Source: Burkholderia dolosa
GTDB taxonomy: Bacteria > Pseudomonadota > Gammaproteobacteria > Burkholderiales > Burkholderiaceae
Direction of reading: 5' to 3'
DNA length: 64,000 bases
Assembly (NCBI RefSeq): GCF_902499135.1
Contig: NZ_CABVPR010000012.1
Span: 1-64,000 of the forward strand
In this document: in pieces, positions 19,734 to 29,493 of the stretch
Numbering within the stretch: position 1 is the stretch's first letter
Layout of the letters: each line of letters starts with the position of its first letter
The notes under the pieces: model-generated
Database searches by the model: none
What the model saw: only the letters and a program-made list of their open reading frames with translations
What the model was told of the DNA's origin: nothing
Made by a program: the position numbers and the translations under genes

Positions 19734-20651
19734 TCATGCGTCGAGCGCCGCCTGCGCGCGTACGACGTCGATGAAGCCCGCGAGCACGGGACTCACGTCG
19801 CCCGTGCGCCACACGAGACCTGTTTCGACGACCGGTGCGGCGCCGGCCAGCGGCCGATAGACGACGCCGGTGCGCCGCAGGTTACGCAGCGATTGCGGCA
19901 CCAGTGCGACGCCCATGCCGGCCGATACGAGACTGACGATCGTCTGCATCTGGATCGCTTCCTGGCCGATGCGCGGGGTTTCCCCCGCCGCGCCGTAGCA
20001 GCCCGTAATGATGTCATAAAAGCCGGGCGCCAAACGGCGCGGGAAGATCACGAGCGGCAGCGCGGCGACGTCCGCCAGATGCACGGGCTCGTCTTCGCCC
20101 GCGTCGGAAGCGGCGGCCGGCATCGCGACGACGAGCGGCTCGCGCACCACCGGCAGATACGACAGCCCGGCCGCGTGTCGCGGCGGCACCGGCGGTATCA
20201 CGAGCCCCGCGTCGATGCGGCCGGCCACCAGTTCGTCGATCTGCACGTCGCTGGTCGCCTCGGCAAGCTGCAGACGCACCTGCGGAAAGCGCGCACCGAA
20301 CGCGCGCAGCAGCGACGGCAGCAGCCCGTAGTCGGCGGTCGATACGAATGCGAGCGACAGCGAGCCGGCCTCGCCGCGCGCAAGCCGCCGCGCGAGCGGC
20401 GGCAGCGCATCGGCCGCGGCGAGCAGCCGGCGCACGTCGGGCAGCAGCGCGGCGCCGACCGCCGTCAGCGCGACCGAACGCTTCGTCCGTACGAACAGCG
20501 CAACGCCGAGCGTGTCCTCCAGCGCCCGGATCGCCTGCGACAGCGGCGGCTGCGTCATCGCCAGCCGCTCCGCGGCGCGGCCGAAATGGCGCTCGTCGGC
20601 AACGGTCGCGAAATAGCGCCATTGGCGCAGGTCGGGCGTCGGATCGGCCAT
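19734..20651 (-). CDS. LysR family transcriptional regulator
   Basis: 305 residues. An N-terminal winged helix-turn-helix (WRYFATVADERHFGRAAERL, TQPPLSQAIRALE) is followed by a type 2 periplasmic-binding-like effector domain. The start at 20651 was chosen because it aligns with the LysR N terminus. It is divergent from ilvD across 134 bases, so it may autoregulate and control ilvD, but this is only inferred. The HTH resembles BenM/CatR-like members. The effector is unknown. Confidence 0.88.
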   Translation of the reverse strand: MADPTPDLRQWRYFATVADERHFGRAAERLAMTQPPLSQAIRALEDTLGVALFVRTKRSVALTAVGAALLPDVRRLLAAADALPPLARRLARGEAGSLSLAFVSTADYGLLPSLLRAFGARFPQVRLQLAEATSDVQIDELVAGRIDAGLVIPPVPPRHAAGLSYLPVVREPLVVAMPAAASDAGEDEPVHLADVAALPLVIFPRRLAPGFYDIITGCYGAAGETPRIGQEAIQMQTIVSLVSAGMGVALVPQSLRNLRRTGVVYRPLAGAAPVVETGLVWRTGDVSPVLAGFIDVVRAQAALDA

Positions 20652-20785
20652 GCTCCACTCATTCGAAAAACGACTTAATAAGCGTTGAATAATATATTGG
20701 ACATCCGAAAGTCGAAACTTCATTCTTGTCGCATTCGAACCGGCGCGCCGCTGCACGCGCCGCCCACACGACCACGGAGTCCCCC
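20652..20785. promoter_or_regulatory. Divergent lysR/ilvD control region
   Basis: This is a markedly AT-rich stretch (for example AATAATATATTGG near 20690-20700) between divergent starts. LysR proteins bind such regions at T-N11-A sites. GGAG lies before the ilvD ATG. No operator could be defined with certainty. Confidence 0.5.
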
Positions 20786-22459
20786 ATGCCCTACAACCGC
20801 CGCTCGAAGCACATCACGCAAGGCGTCGCGCGTTCGCCGAACCGCTCGATGTATTACGCGCTCGGCTATCAGAAGGACGATTTCGACAAGCCGATGATCG
20901 GCATCGCGAACGGCCACTCGACGATCACACCGTGCAACGCGGGCCTGCAACGGCTGTCCGACGCCGCGGTGGCCGCCGTCAAGGCCGCCGGCGCGAATCC
21001 GCAGATCTTCGGCACGCCGACGATTTCCGACGGCATGTCGATGGGCACCGAAGGGATGAAATATTCGCTGGTGTCGCGCGAAGTGATCGCCGACTGCATC
21101 GAGACCTGCGTGCAGGGCCAGTGGATGGACGGCGTCGTGGTGGTCGGCGGCTGCGACAAGAACATGCCGGGCGGCATGATCGCGCTCGCGCGGCTGAACG
21201 TGCCGGGCATCTACGTGTACGGCGGCACGATCCGGCCCGGCCACTGGAAAGGCCACGACCTGACGATCGTGTCGGCGTTCGAGGCGGTCGGCGAGTTCAC
21301 CGCGGGCCGGATGACGCAGGAGGATTTCGACGGGATCGAGAAGAACGCGTGCCCGACGTCCGGCTCGTGCGGCGGCATGTACACCGCGAATACGATGAGC
21401 TCGTCGTTCGAGGCGCTCGGAATGTCGCTGATGTATTCGTCGACGATGGCGAACCCGGATCAGGAAAAGGTCGATTCGGCGGCCGAATCGGCGCGGGTGC
21501 TCGTCGAAGCCGTGAAGCGCGACCTGAAGCCGCGCGACATCATCACGAAGGAATCGATCGAGAACGCGGTGTCGCTGATCATGGCGACCGGCGGATCGAC
21601 CAATGCGGTCCTGCACTATCTGGCGATCGCGCATGCGGCCGAGGTCGACTGGACGATCGACGACTTCGAGCGCATCCGCAAGCGCGTGCCGGTGATCTGC
21701 GACCTGAAGCCGTCGGGCCGCTACGTCGCGACCGATCTGCACCAGGCCGGCGGCATCCCGCAGGTGCTGAAGATCCTGCTCGATGCGGGGCTGCTGCACG
21801 GCGACTGCATGACGATCACCGGCCGCACGCTCGCCGACGAGCTGAAGGACGTGCCGGCCGCGCCGCGCGCGGATCAGCAGGTGATTTTCCCGATCGACCG
21901 CGCGCTGTACGCCGAAGGCCATCTCGCGATCCTGAAGGGCAATCTCGCGGAGGACGGCGCGGTCGCGAAGATCACCGGCCTGAAGAACCCGGTGATCACC
22001 GGCCCCGCACGCGTGTTCGACGACGAGCAGAGCGCGATGGACGCGATCCTCGGCGACCGGATCCGCGCCGGCGACGTGCTCGTGCTGCGCTACCTCGGCC
22101 CGCAGGGCGGCCCGGGGATGCCGGAGATGCTCGCGCCGACGTCGGCGATCATCGGCAAGGGGCTCGGCGAGTCGGTCGGCTTCATCACCGACGGCCGCTT
22201 CTCGGGCGGCACGTGGGGGATGGTCGTCGGCCACGTCGCGCCGGAGGCGTTCGTCGGCGGCACGATCGCGCTCGTCCAGGAGGGCGACTCGATCACGATC
22301 GACGCGCACCGGCTGCTGCTGCAGCTGAACGTCGACGACGCGGAACTCGCGCGCCGGCGCGCCGCGTGGAAGCCGCCCGCGCCGCGCTACACGCGCGGCG
22401 TGCTCGCGAAATACGCGGCGCTCGCGCGGCCGGCGAACCAGGGCGCCGTCACCGGCTGA
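20786..22459 (+). CDS. ilvD: Dihydroxy-acid dehydratase
   Basis: 557 residues. IlvD converts 2,3-dihydroxy-isovalerate and 2,3-dihydroxy-methylvalerate to the 2-keto acids of valine and isoleucine synthesis. The cluster and Mg sites include [10 protein letters not shown] (about residue 125) and [18 protein letters not shown] (about residue 190). The C-terminal [11 protein letters not shown] motif is also present. The length is that of the shorter dehydratase class (about 560 residues) rather than E. coli IlvD (about 616), which in some bacteria carries a [2Fe-2S] cluster. It is divergent from a LysR gene. Confidence 0.95.
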   Translation: MPYNRRSKHITQGVARSPNRSMYYALGYQKDDFDKPMIGIANGHSTITPCNAGLQRLSDAAVAAVKAAGANPQIFGTPTISDGMSMGTEGMKYSLVSREVIADCIETCVQGQWMDGVVVVGGCDKNMPGGMIALARLNVPGIYVYGGTIRPGHWKGHDLTIVSAFEAVGEFTAGRMTQEDFDGIEKNACPTSGSCGGMYTANTMSSSFEALGMSLMYSSTMANPDQEKVDSAAESARVLVEAVKRDLKPRDIITKESIENAVSLIMATGGSTNAVLHYLAIAHAAEVDWTIDDFERIRKRVPVICDLKPSGRYVATDLHQAGGIPQVLKILLDAGLLHGDCMTITGRTLADELKDVPAAPRADQQVIFPIDRALYAEGHLAILKGNLAEDGAVAKITGLKNPVITGPARVFDDEQSAMDAILGDRIRAGDVLVLRYLGPQGGPGMPEMLAPTSAIIGKGLGESVGFITDGRFSGGTWGMVVGHVAPEAFVGGTIALVQEGDSITIDAHRLLLQLNVDDAELARRRAAWKPPAPRYTRGVLAKYAALARPANQGAVTG

Positions 22460-22535
22460 CGCGCGCCGTCGCGCGATGCGACCCCGTCGCGGGCAAGCGC
22501 GCCGGAACGCGCAAAACGTGCGTTCCCTTTGCTCT

Positions 22536-22541
22536 TATAAT
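22536..22541 (+). promoter_or_regulatory. Candidate -10 element for the cytochrome gene
   Basis: A perfect TATAAT lies 43 bases before the cytochrome start codon, in otherwise GC-rich sequence. No good -35 hexamer was found. Confidence 0.5.
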
Positions 22542-22584
22542 GCGCGGACCGTGAAGCCGGCCGTTCGTGCCGGCGGAGAACCGC

Positions 22585-22908
22585 ATGAAACAAACGATAT
22601 TGCACGCGCTGCTCGCGACGCTGCTTGCCGGCGTCATGGCCGCCGCACACGCGCAGGCCGACGGGCTCGCGCTCGCGCAACGCAAGAACTGCATGGCGTG
22701 CCATGCGGTCGGCAAGCCGCTGATGGGTCCGTCGTTCCACGACATCGCCGGCCGATACGCGAGCCGCCCGGACGCCGCCGATTACCTCGCGCAATCGATC
22801 GTCAAAGGCAGCGTCGGCGTGTGGGGCAGCGTGCCGATGCCGGCGAATACGCAGCTGACGGGCGCCGAAGCCCGTACGCTCGCGCAATGGGTGCTGTCGC
22901 TGCGATGA
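22585..22908 (+). CDS. Small periplasmic class I cytochrome c
   Basis: 107 residues. A signal peptide (TILHALLATLLAGVMAAAHA) is followed by the haem-binding CMACH motif (about residues 36-40). The axial methionine is likely in SVPMPANTQ (about residue 84). Size and motif spacing fit cytochrome c551/c5-type electron carriers. The ATG at 22585 has GGAG upstream. It is monocistronic, and its redox partner is not shown by the neighbourhood. Confidence 0.88.
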   Translation: MKQTILHALLATLLAGVMAAAHAQADGLALAQRKNCMACHAVGKPLMGPSFHDIAGRYASRPDAADYLAQSIVKGSVGVWGSVPMPANTQLTGAEARTLAQWVLSLR

Positions 22909-22963
22909 ATCGTCGCGTGCGCGACGCACGCCAGCCGTCGCGCCGGCTGCCGCACGTCGCCGT

Positions 22964-23797
22964 TCAGCCCAGGCGGCCGGCGCCGCGACGCGCGATCTCT
23001 TCTTCGATCGCGTCGCGAACCCACTCCATCACTTCCGTTTCGAGCGTCAGCGCGACCTCGCGCGTGATCTGGCCGACGAGCCAGGCCGAATGCTCGTGCA
23101 GCGCATCGCGGCAGCGGGCCTCGATCGCGTCGCGCCCTTCCCCGGTCAGATAGTTCGCGAGCCGATTGCGCAAGCGCTCGGCGATGTGCTGCGCGTCTTC
23201 CGGCGTCAGCACGGCGGCCGTTTCCGGCGCGACCGGTGCCGGCGCTCGTGGAGTCGGGCCGTCGTCCGACGCGTGAGCGGCCGGTACGGACGCGCCGGTC
23301 GCAGCGGCGACGACCGCATCGGGGTCGCGCACCGCCGCTTCGGCGGCCGGGCCGCCGATGCCGGGTGCAGGCGCGGGTACGACGGCCGTTGCGCCGAAAA
23401 CCTCCGCCGCCGAATCGCCGCCCGCCAACGACGACGGAAGCGGCGCGGTCATCGCCGGTGCGTCGTCGGCAACGACGCGCTGCGCCGCGCCGGGCTCCGC
23501 GGGCGCGTCGGTATCGCGCATGGCCGCCGCCGTGTCGCCCGGCAGTTCGACTGCCGGCACGTGCGGCGTCGGCACCGGCTCGACGACGACCGAATCGGCG
23601 CCGGTGCCAGCGCCGGCGTCGTGCGAGGCGGCCGACGCCGCACGCTCGCGGCCGGGCGCGATCATGTCGGTGAGTACCGGAATGGCAGCGGCGTCATGCG
23701 GCTGCGGATCGGCCGCGGACGAGCGCGCCGGCACCGGTTTGCCCGGCACCAGCACGTCGGTCAGCGTCGGGATCGAGGATGATTCGGCTTGTGTCAC
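22964..23797 (-). CDS. DUF2486 family protein
   Basis: 277 residues. The N terminus holds two copies of a short motif: IPTLTDVLVPGKPVPAR (about residues 9-25) and IPVLTDMIAPGRERAAS (about 39-55). A long Ala/Pro/Asp-rich, probably disordered region follows. The C-terminal 80 residues are helical and charged (EDAQHIAERLRNRLANYL onwards). I recall this pattern as DUF2486, found in Burkholderia next to holC and pepA. No signal peptide or membrane segment; function unknown. It lies 25 bases downstream of holC on the same strand. Confidence 0.8.
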   Translation of the reverse strand: MTQAESSSIPTLTDVLVPGKPVPARSSAADPQPHDAAAIPVLTDMIAPGRERAASAASHDAGAGTGADSVVVEPVPTPHVPAVELPGDTAAAMRDTDAPAEPGAAQRVVADDAPAMTAPLPSSLAGGDSAAEVFGATAVVPAPAPGIGGPAAEAAVRDPDAVVAAATGASVPAAHASDDGPTPRAPAPVAPETAAVLTPEDAQHIAERLRNRLANYLTGEGRDAIEARCRDALHEHSAWLVGQITREVALTLETEVMEWVRDAIEEEIARRGAGRLG

Positions 23798-23822
23798 GGG
23801 AAGGCTCCGTCGACGGTTTCGG

Positions 23823-24239
23823 CTAGCTGCCCTGCTTGTAGTTGTTCAGCGCGTACCCGCGGTCGCGGTAGAAGCGGTAGCGATCGCGGCCCGCGGCGAG
23901 TTCGTCCGGATCGTTGCCGACCACTTCCAGCAGCCGTTCGAAGCGCGCGAACTGCGCGGGCACGGCCGCGCCGAGATTCAGCAGCACGCGATGATGCGGC
24001 GACTTGTCGAGATCGGCGGTCAGCACGATCGGCGTGCTGGCCGCATGCGCGCTGTCGACGCCGCAGTGCGGAATGAAATCGAGCGGCGAGAACGTCCAGA
24101 GCCGCTCGTCGAGCGCGCGCAGCCGCGCGGGCTCGGCGACCACGACGACCGGCTGCCCGGCCTGGTAGGCCTTGCGCAGCAGCCGGCACGCATACGCGAG
24201 CGAATCGCCGACGTTCGAATGGAAATCGATCCGCGTCAT
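23823..24239 (-). CDS. holC: DNA polymerase III subunit chi
   Basis: 138 residues. The chi subunit of the clamp loader binds SSB and helps primer hand-off. The N-terminal RIDFHSNVGD and the later FIPHCGVDS and CRLLRKAYQAGQPVVVV match the HolC family. It follows pepA by 34 bases on the same strand, the usual proteobacterial pepA-holC arrangement. Cytoplasmic. Confidence 0.93.
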   Translation of the reverse strand: MTRIDFHSNVGDSLAYACRLLRKAYQAGQPVVVVAEPARLRALDERLWTFSPLDFIPHCGVDSAHAASTPIVLTADLDKSPHHRVLLNLGAAVPAQFARFERLLEVVGNDPDELAAGRDRYRFYRDRGYALNNYKQGS

Positions 24240-24273
24240 CGCGCGCGCACCCGCATCGTCGTCAGCTGCGCCA

Positions 24274-25785
24274 TTACTGGCCGGCGCGATCGATCAGGAA
24301 CTGCGTGAGCAGCGGCACCGGACGGCCGGTCGCGCCCTTCGCGGCACCGCTCTTCCACGCGGTGCCCGCGATGTCGAGGTGCGCCCACGGATAGTTCTCG
24401 GTGAAGCGCGACAGGAAGCACGCGGCGGTCACGCTGCCGGCCGGCCGCCCGCCGATGTTCGCGAGATCCGCGAAATTCGACTTCAGCTGATCCTGGTATT
24501 CGTCGTCGAGCGGCAGACGCCACGCCGGGTCGTTCGCCTCGCGCGACGCGTCGAGCAGTTCGCCCGCGAGCGCGTCGTCCTTAGAGAACAGCCCGCTGTT
24601 GTGATGGCCGAGCGCGATGATGCACGCGCCGGTCAGCGTCGCGATGTCGATCACCGCCGCCGGCTTGAAGCGCTCCGCATACGTGAGCGCGTCGCACAGG
24701 ATCAGGCGGCCTTCGGCGTCGGTGTTCAGCACTTCGATCGTCAGCCCCTTCATGCTCGTGACGATGTCGCCGGGCTTCGTCGCGTTGCCGGCCGGCATGT
24801 TCTCGCAGGTCGGGATGATGCCGACGACGTTCAGCTTCAGCCCCATCTCGGCGACCGCACGGATCGTGCCGAGCACCGAACCCGCGCCGCACATGTCGTA
24901 CTTCATCTCGTCCATGCCTTCGCCCGGCTTCAGCGAGATGCCGCCCGTGTCGAACGTGATGCCCTTGCCGACCAGCACGATCGGCGCAGCCTTCGCGGCG
25001 GCGCCCTGATAGTGGAGCACGATGAACTGCGGCGGCTCGACCGATGCGCGCGCGACCGACAGGAACGACCCCATCTTCAGCGCCTGGATCTGCTTGAGGC
25101 CCAGCACTTCGGCCTTCAGGCCCCAATCCTTCGCGAGCTGCTTCGCGGTGTTGCCCAGATAGGTCGGCGTGCAGACGTTGCCCGGCAGGTTGCCGAGATC
25201 GCGCGTGAGATCCATCCCGTTCGCGAGCGCGACCGCCTGCTTCGCCGCGAGCTTGGCCGCCTTCTCGTCGGCCGGATCGACGCTGAACACGACGCGCTTG
25301 AGCGTATGCGAAGCCGGTTCCGGCTTGCTCTTCATCTGCGTGAAGCGGTACGTTTCGTTGCGCAGCGCGAGAATCGCCGCGCGCACGCCCCAGTCCGAGC
25401 CGCGCTCGTCGACCGGCAGTTGCGCGAGCGTGAACGTGACCTGCACGACCTTCGTCGCGAGCAGCGCGCGCCACGCGGCGGTTGCCGCGTCGTTATAGGC
25501 TTTCTGGTTGAAAGCATCCTGCTTGCCGAGGCCGACCAGCAGCACGCGCGACGCGCCGATGCCCGACACCTCGGGCAGGAACAGCGTCTTGCCGCGCTTG
25601 CCGTCCATGTCGCCGGCCTTCACCACGCGAGAAATCAGCCCCTTCGTGGCCGTGTCGATGTCGAGCGCCGCACCCGATAGCGTCTGCGCCTCGAAGATGC
25701 CGAGCACGATGCAGTCGGACTTCCCGGTCAGGAACCCCTTCGCCTCGCCTTTGCTCCAATCACAGCCTTTTATGCTAAAGTCCAT
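24274..25785 (-). CDS. pepA: Leucyl aminopeptidase (cytosol aminopeptidase)
   Basis: 503 residues. A dizinc M17 aminopeptidase; some homologues also bind DNA as transcription or recombination factors. The M17 signature NTDAEGRL is present (about residues 348-355), with upstream metal ligands in [12 protein letters not shown] and MKYDMCGAG. Length is normal. It is divergent from lptF, an arrangement widely conserved in proteobacteria, with holC downstream. Confidence 0.96.
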   Translation of the reverse strand: MDFSIKGCDWSKGEAKGFLTGKSDCIVLGIFEAQTLSGAALDIDTATKGLISRVVKAGDMDGKRGKTLFLPEVSGIGASRVLLVGLGKQDAFNQKAYNDAATAAWRALLATKVVQVTFTLAQLPVDERGSDWGVRAAILALRNETYRFTQMKSKPEPASHTLKRVVFSVDPADEKAAKLAAKQAVALANGMDLTRDLGNLPGNVCTPTYLGNTAKQLAKDWGLKAEVLGLKQIQALKMGSFLSVARASVEPPQFIVLHYQGAAAKAAPIVLVGKGITFDTGGISLKPGEGMDEMKYDMCGAGSVLGTIRAVAEMGLKLNVVGIIPTCENMPAGNATKPGDIVTSMKGLTIEVLNTDAEGRLILCDALTYAERFKPAAVIDIATLTGACIIALGHHNSGLFSKDDALAGELLDASREANDPAWRLPLDDEYQDQLKSNFADLANIGGRPAGSVTAACFLSRFTENYPWAHLDIAGTAWKSGAAKGATGRPVPLLTQFLIDRAGQ

Positions 25786-25907
25786 CGCGCTTGTCCTCGG
25801 ATAAAATCTGGGCTAAGGATGAAAGCCGCAATTATCCGCTATTTTTCCCGTGGCGGCGCGAGCGCCCCACCACGCGTGCGCAGCCTCCCGCCCTCTTCTC
25901 ATCAAGA

Positions 25908-27002
25908 ATGATCTTCGAACGCTCCCTCCAGCGCGAGCTTGCGTATACGGCTGGCGCCGTGTTCATGGTGCTGCTCACGATCATGCTCACGACGATGATG
26001 ATCCGCATCGTCGGTTATGCCGCGTCCGGCGAAGTCGATCCGAAGGACGTGCTCGTGCTGATCGGCCTCACCGTGATCGGCTATCTCGCCGTGATGCTCG
26101 TCGTCACGCTGTTCGTATCGATCCTGTTCGTGCTGACCCGCTGGTACCGGGACTCCGAAATGGTGGTCTGGCTCGCGTCCGGCGTGAGCCTCACGCGGCT
26201 CATCAAGCCGATCGGCGTGTTCGCGACGCCGATCATCGTGCTGATCGCGTTCTTCGCATTCGTCGGCTGGCCGTGGTCGAACCAGCAGAGCAAGATGATC
26301 AAGGCACGCTTTCAGCAGCGCGACGAGATCTCGCTGCTCGCGCCGGGCCAGTTCCGCGAGTCGGCCGCGAACCACCGCGTGTTCTTCATCGAGAAGATGA
26401 CGCCCGACCAGAGCAAGGTGCAGAACGTGTTCGTCACGTCCACCGAGAACGGCAAGGTGAACGTCGTCGTGTCGCAGACGGGCCATACGGAAACGTCGAA
26501 GGACGGCGACCGCTTCGTCGTGCTCGAAGACGGCCGCCGCTACGACGGCACGCCCGGCCAGCCGAACTTCAAGATCATGGAATTCGAGCGCTACGGCGTG
26601 AAGATCACGAGCAAGCCGATCGTCAACGTACCGACGACCAGCGGCACGCCGACGCTCGAGTTGCTGCGCAATCCGACGCGCGACAACCTCGCGGAATTCG
26701 CGTGGCGCGCGGGGCTGCCGCTGATCGCGATCAACCTGATGGTGCTCGGCATTCCGCTCGCGTATCAGAACCCGCGCCGCAGCCGCACGATCAACCTCGT
26801 GATGGCCGTGCTGATCTACCTCACGTATTCGAACCTGCTGAACGTCGTGCAGGCGCAGATCGAGCAGGGCAAGATGTCGTTCGGCGTCGGGCTCGTCGGG
26901 CTGCACGTGATCGTCGCGGCGATCGTCGCGTTCATCTTCTGGTTGCGCGTACGCAATCGTCCGCTATTCACACGCGCGCTGTTCGGCCGCTCGGGAGCAT
27001 GA
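25908..27002 (+). CDS. lptF: LPS export ABC transporter permease LptF
   Basis: 364 residues. Three N-terminal membrane segments, a large periplasmic beta-jellyroll domain (about residues 110-260) and three C-terminal membrane segments. With LptG and LptB it extracts lipopolysaccharide from the inner membrane. The start MIFERSLQRELAYTAGAVF is the family N terminus, so the open frame upstream of 25908 was not used. It is divergent from pepA and lies three bases before lptG. Confidence 0.94.
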   Translation: MIFERSLQRELAYTAGAVFMVLLTIMLTTMMIRIVGYAASGEVDPKDVLVLIGLTVIGYLAVMLVVTLFVSILFVLTRWYRDSEMVVWLASGVSLTRLIKPIGVFATPIIVLIAFFAFVGWPWSNQQSKMIKARFQQRDEISLLAPGQFRESAANHRVFFIEKMTPDQSKVQNVFVTSTENGKVNVVVSQTGHTETSKDGDRFVVLEDGRRYDGTPGQPNFKIMEFERYGVKITSKPIVNVPTTSGTPTLELLRNPTRDNLAEFAWRAGLPLIAINLMVLGIPLAYQNPRRSRTINLVMAVLIYLTYSNLLNVVQAQIEQGKMSFGVGLVGLHVIVAAIVAFIFWLRVRNRPLFTRALFGRSGA

Positions 27003-27005
27003 TCG

Positions 27006-28154
27006 ATGCGGCTTTATGAAAAATACTTCGCGCGGCAGATCTACGTCACGTTCGTCTTCATCCTGTTCGCGTTCTCGGGCCTGTTCTTCTTCTTCGACCT
27101 GATCAGCGAACTGAATTCGGTCGGGCACGGCAACTACAAGTTCGGCTATGCGGTGCTGCGCGTCGCGCTGCAGACGCCGTCGCGCTTCTACGAGATCATC
27201 CCGGTCGCGACGCTGATCAGCGCGATCTACGTGTTCGCGCAGATGGCCGCGAACTCGGAGTTCACGATCTTCCGCGTGTCGGGCCTCGCGACGAACCAGG
27301 CGCTGCGCTCGCTGCTGAAGATCGGCGTGCCGCTCGTGATCGTCACCTATCTGATCGGCGAATTCGTCGGCCCGTATGCGGACCAGCTGTCCGAACGCGT
27401 GCGGCTGCAGGCGCTCGGCGCGTCGGTATCGTCGAACTTCCAGTCGGGCGTGTGGGTGAAGGACACGCTCGCCGCGCGCGAGAACGGCGAGCACGTGACG
27501 CGCTTCGTCAACGTCGGCAGCCCGTCGCCGGACTCGACGATCAGCAACGTGCGCATCTACGAGTTCGACTCGAAATTCCAGCTGCGCAACGTGCGAATCG
27601 CGCAGAGCGGCCGCTACGAGCCGCCCGGCCACTGGCTGCTGACCGGCGTGACCGAGACGGAGCTGACGCCGATCAAGCCGGTCGCCGGTCAGCCGGCCGA
27701 TGCGCTGAGTCCGGTGTACCGGTCGCAGCAGGTGACGCTGCCCGAATACCGGCTGCGTTCGGACCTGACGCCGCAGATCCTGTCAGTGCTGCTCGTGTCA
27801 CCGGAACGCATGTCGATCGTCAACCTGTTCCGCTACATCCAGCATCTGCGCGAAAACCAGCAGGACACGCAGCGCTACGACATCGCGCTGTGGCGCAAGC
27901 TGCTGTACCCGTTCGCGGTGTTCGTGATGCTCGTGCTGTCGCTGCCGTTCGCGTATCTGCATACGCGCGCCGGCGTGGTCGGCGTGAAGGTGTTCGGCGG
28001 CATCATGCTCGGGATGAGCTTCCAGCTGCTGAACACGCTGTTCTCGCACATCGGCACGCTGAACACGTGGCCCGCGCCGCTCACCGCCGCGACGCCGGGC
28101 CTCATCTATCTCGCGCTCGGCCTGTTCGCGCTGAAGTGGGTCGACCGCCACTGA
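27006..28154 (+). CDS. lptG: LPS export ABC transporter permease LptG
   Basis: 382 residues with the same layout as LptF: N-terminal membrane helices (YVTFVFILFAFSGLFFFF), a periplasmic jellyroll and C-terminal helices (LLYPFAVFVMLVLSLPFAY). It is the partner of LptF in the LptB2FG complex. ATG at 27006 starts three bases after the lptF stop, so co-translation is likely. Confidence 0.94.
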   Translation: MRLYEKYFARQIYVTFVFILFAFSGLFFFFDLISELNSVGHGNYKFGYAVLRVALQTPSRFYEIIPVATLISAIYVFAQMAANSEFTIFRVSGLATNQALRSLLKIGVPLVIVTYLIGEFVGPYADQLSERVRLQALGASVSSNFQSGVWVKDTLAARENGEHVTRFVNVGSPSPDSTISNVRIYEFDSKFQLRNVRIAQSGRYEPPGHWLLTGVTETELTPIKPVAGQPADALSPVYRSQQVTLPEYRLRSDLTPQILSVLLVSPERMSIVNLFRYIQHLRENQQDTQRYDIALWRKLLYPFAVFVMLVLSLPFAYLHTRAGVVGVKVFGGIMLGMSFQLLNTLFSHIGTLNTWPAPLTAATPGLIYLALGLFALKWVDRH

Positions 28155-28179
28155 GCGCGGCCACGACGGAGGCTTCGAC

Positions 28180-28569
28180 ATGAGTACGCAAGGCATCGTC
28201 CTGTTCGGCCACGGCGCACGCGATCCGCGCTGGGCCGAGCCTTTCGAGCGGCTCGCGGAGCGCCTGCGCGGCGCCGGCGCACCGGCGCCGCTCGTGTCCG
28301 TCGCGTTCCTCGAGCTGATGACGCCGTCGCTCGACGCCGCCGTCGCATCGCAGGTCGCGGCCGGCTGCACGCGGATCACGATCGTCCCGGTGTTCTTCGG
28401 TCAGGGCGGGCATGTGCGGCGCGATCTGCCGCAGCTCGTCGATGCGTGCCGCGCCGCGCATCCGGGCATCGAGATTCGCTGCGCGACGGCCGTCGGCGAA
28501 GACGATCGCGTGCTCGATGCGATCGCGCGTTATTGCCTGGACCAGATCGGACACGACGCGCAGGCGTAG
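28180..28569 (+). CDS. cbiX: Short CbiX/SirB-like sirohydrochlorin chelatase
   Basis: 129 residues, only one chelatase half-domain (the CbiX-short type). The metal-binding histidines are seen in LFGHGARDP (residue 11) and FFGQGGHVRRDLP (about residue 74). Such proteins act as homodimers and insert cobalt or iron into sirohydrochlorin. It lies 25 bases after lptG but faces the sulfate operon, which needs siroheme for CysI and also encodes SUMT. Iron or cobalt preference cannot be told from sequence. A terminator follows. Confidence 0.85.
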   Translation: MSTQGIVLFGHGARDPRWAEPFERLAERLRGAGAPAPLVSVAFLELMTPSLDAAVASQVAAGCTRITIVPVFFGQGGHVRRDLPQLVDACRAAHPGIEIRCATAVGEDDRVLDAIARYCLDQIGHDAQA

Positions 28570-28591
28570 TTGACGGGCCCCCCGAAACGAA

Positions 28592-28630
28592 AAAAGCGCC
28601 GGCATCTCGATGCCGGCGCTTTTCTTTTTA
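28592..28630. terminator. Bidirectional intrinsic terminator between cbiX and the cys operon
   Basis: A 13-bp perfect stem (28592-28604 with 28611-28623, 6-base loop) with A and T tracts on both sides, between convergent transcripts. Confidence 0.9.
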
Positions 28631-28671
28631 CGGCGTCCGTCGCGAATCAGCGTCGGTTCGGTCGCATCGGC

Positions 28672-29424
28672 TCACGCCGCATTCCTGAACGCGCGGTGCG
28701 CTTTTCCGTGCTGCGCGTCGCGCTGCGCGAACGCGTCGCCGATCATCAGCAAGCTCGGCTCCGCCGGGTCGAGCCACGCCTGCGCGTCGCCCGCCGCCAT
28801 CTGCGCGAGCGTCAGCGTCAGCGTGCGCTCGCGCGCGGTGCTGCACGCTTCGACGATCGCGACCGGCGTCGTCGGCGCACGGCCGGCGTCGATCAGTTCC
28901 TGCGCGATGCCGGGCGCGCTGTCGCGGCCCATGTAGTAGACGATCGAATCGGCGCGCGCGGCCTCGCGAATCTCCGCGCTGCCCGGCGCGCGGCTGTGCG
29001 TCGCGAACGCTACGCTGCGCGCGACGCCGCGCAGCGTCAGCGAGCGCTTCAGCGTCGCCGCACCGGCCAGCGCCGCGGTGATCCCCGGCACGACCTCGTA
29101 GTCGATGCCGGCTGCCTCGAGCGCGCGCATTTCCTCTTCCGCGCGGCCGAACAGCATCGGATCGCCGCCCTTCAGCCGCACGACGCAGGCGTGCTCGCGC
29201 GCCGCGTCGACGATCTGCTTGTTGATGAAGTGCTGCGCCGTCGAGCGCTGCCCGCAGCGCTTGCCGACCGCGATGCGGCGCGCGTTCGGCGCGTAGTCGA
29301 GCATCGCGGGCTCGACGAGCGCGTCGTGCAGCACGACGTCGGCCGCGGCGAGCAGCCGCGCGCCGCGCACCGTGATGAGGTCCGCTGCGCCCGGCCCTGC
29401 TCCGATCAGATACACCTTGCCCAT
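28672..29424 (-). CDS. cobA: Uroporphyrinogen-III C-methyltransferase (SUMT)
   Basis: 250 residues. It methylates uroporphyrinogen III at C2 and C7 to precorrin-2, the branch point to siroheme and cobalamin. The N-terminal YLIGAGPGAADLITVRGARLL and RLKGGDPMLFGR are family signatures, and VPGITAAL is also present. It is the last gene of the sulfate-reduction operon, so siroheme for CysI is the probable main purpose. There is no CysG-type dehydrogenase/ferrochelatase fusion. The start at 29424 matches the family N terminus. Confidence 0.93.
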   Translation of the reverse strand: MGKVYLIGAGPGAADLITVRGARLLAAADVVLHDALVEPAMLDYAPNARRIAVGKRCGQRSTAQHFINKQIVDAAREHACVVRLKGGDPMLFGRAEEEMRALEAAGIDYEVVPGITAALAGAATLKRSLTLRGVARSVAFATHSRAPGSAEIREAARADSIVYYMGRDSAPGIAQELIDAGRAPTTPVAIVEACSTARERTLTLTLAQMAAGDAQAWLDPAEPSLLMIGDAFAQRDAQHGKAHRAFRNAA

Positions 29425-29493
29425 ATTCGTCGCTTCGCTTTCCTGCGGACGACGGCGGCCGGCATGCGCGCCGCTTGCGCGGCGCACCGCCGG

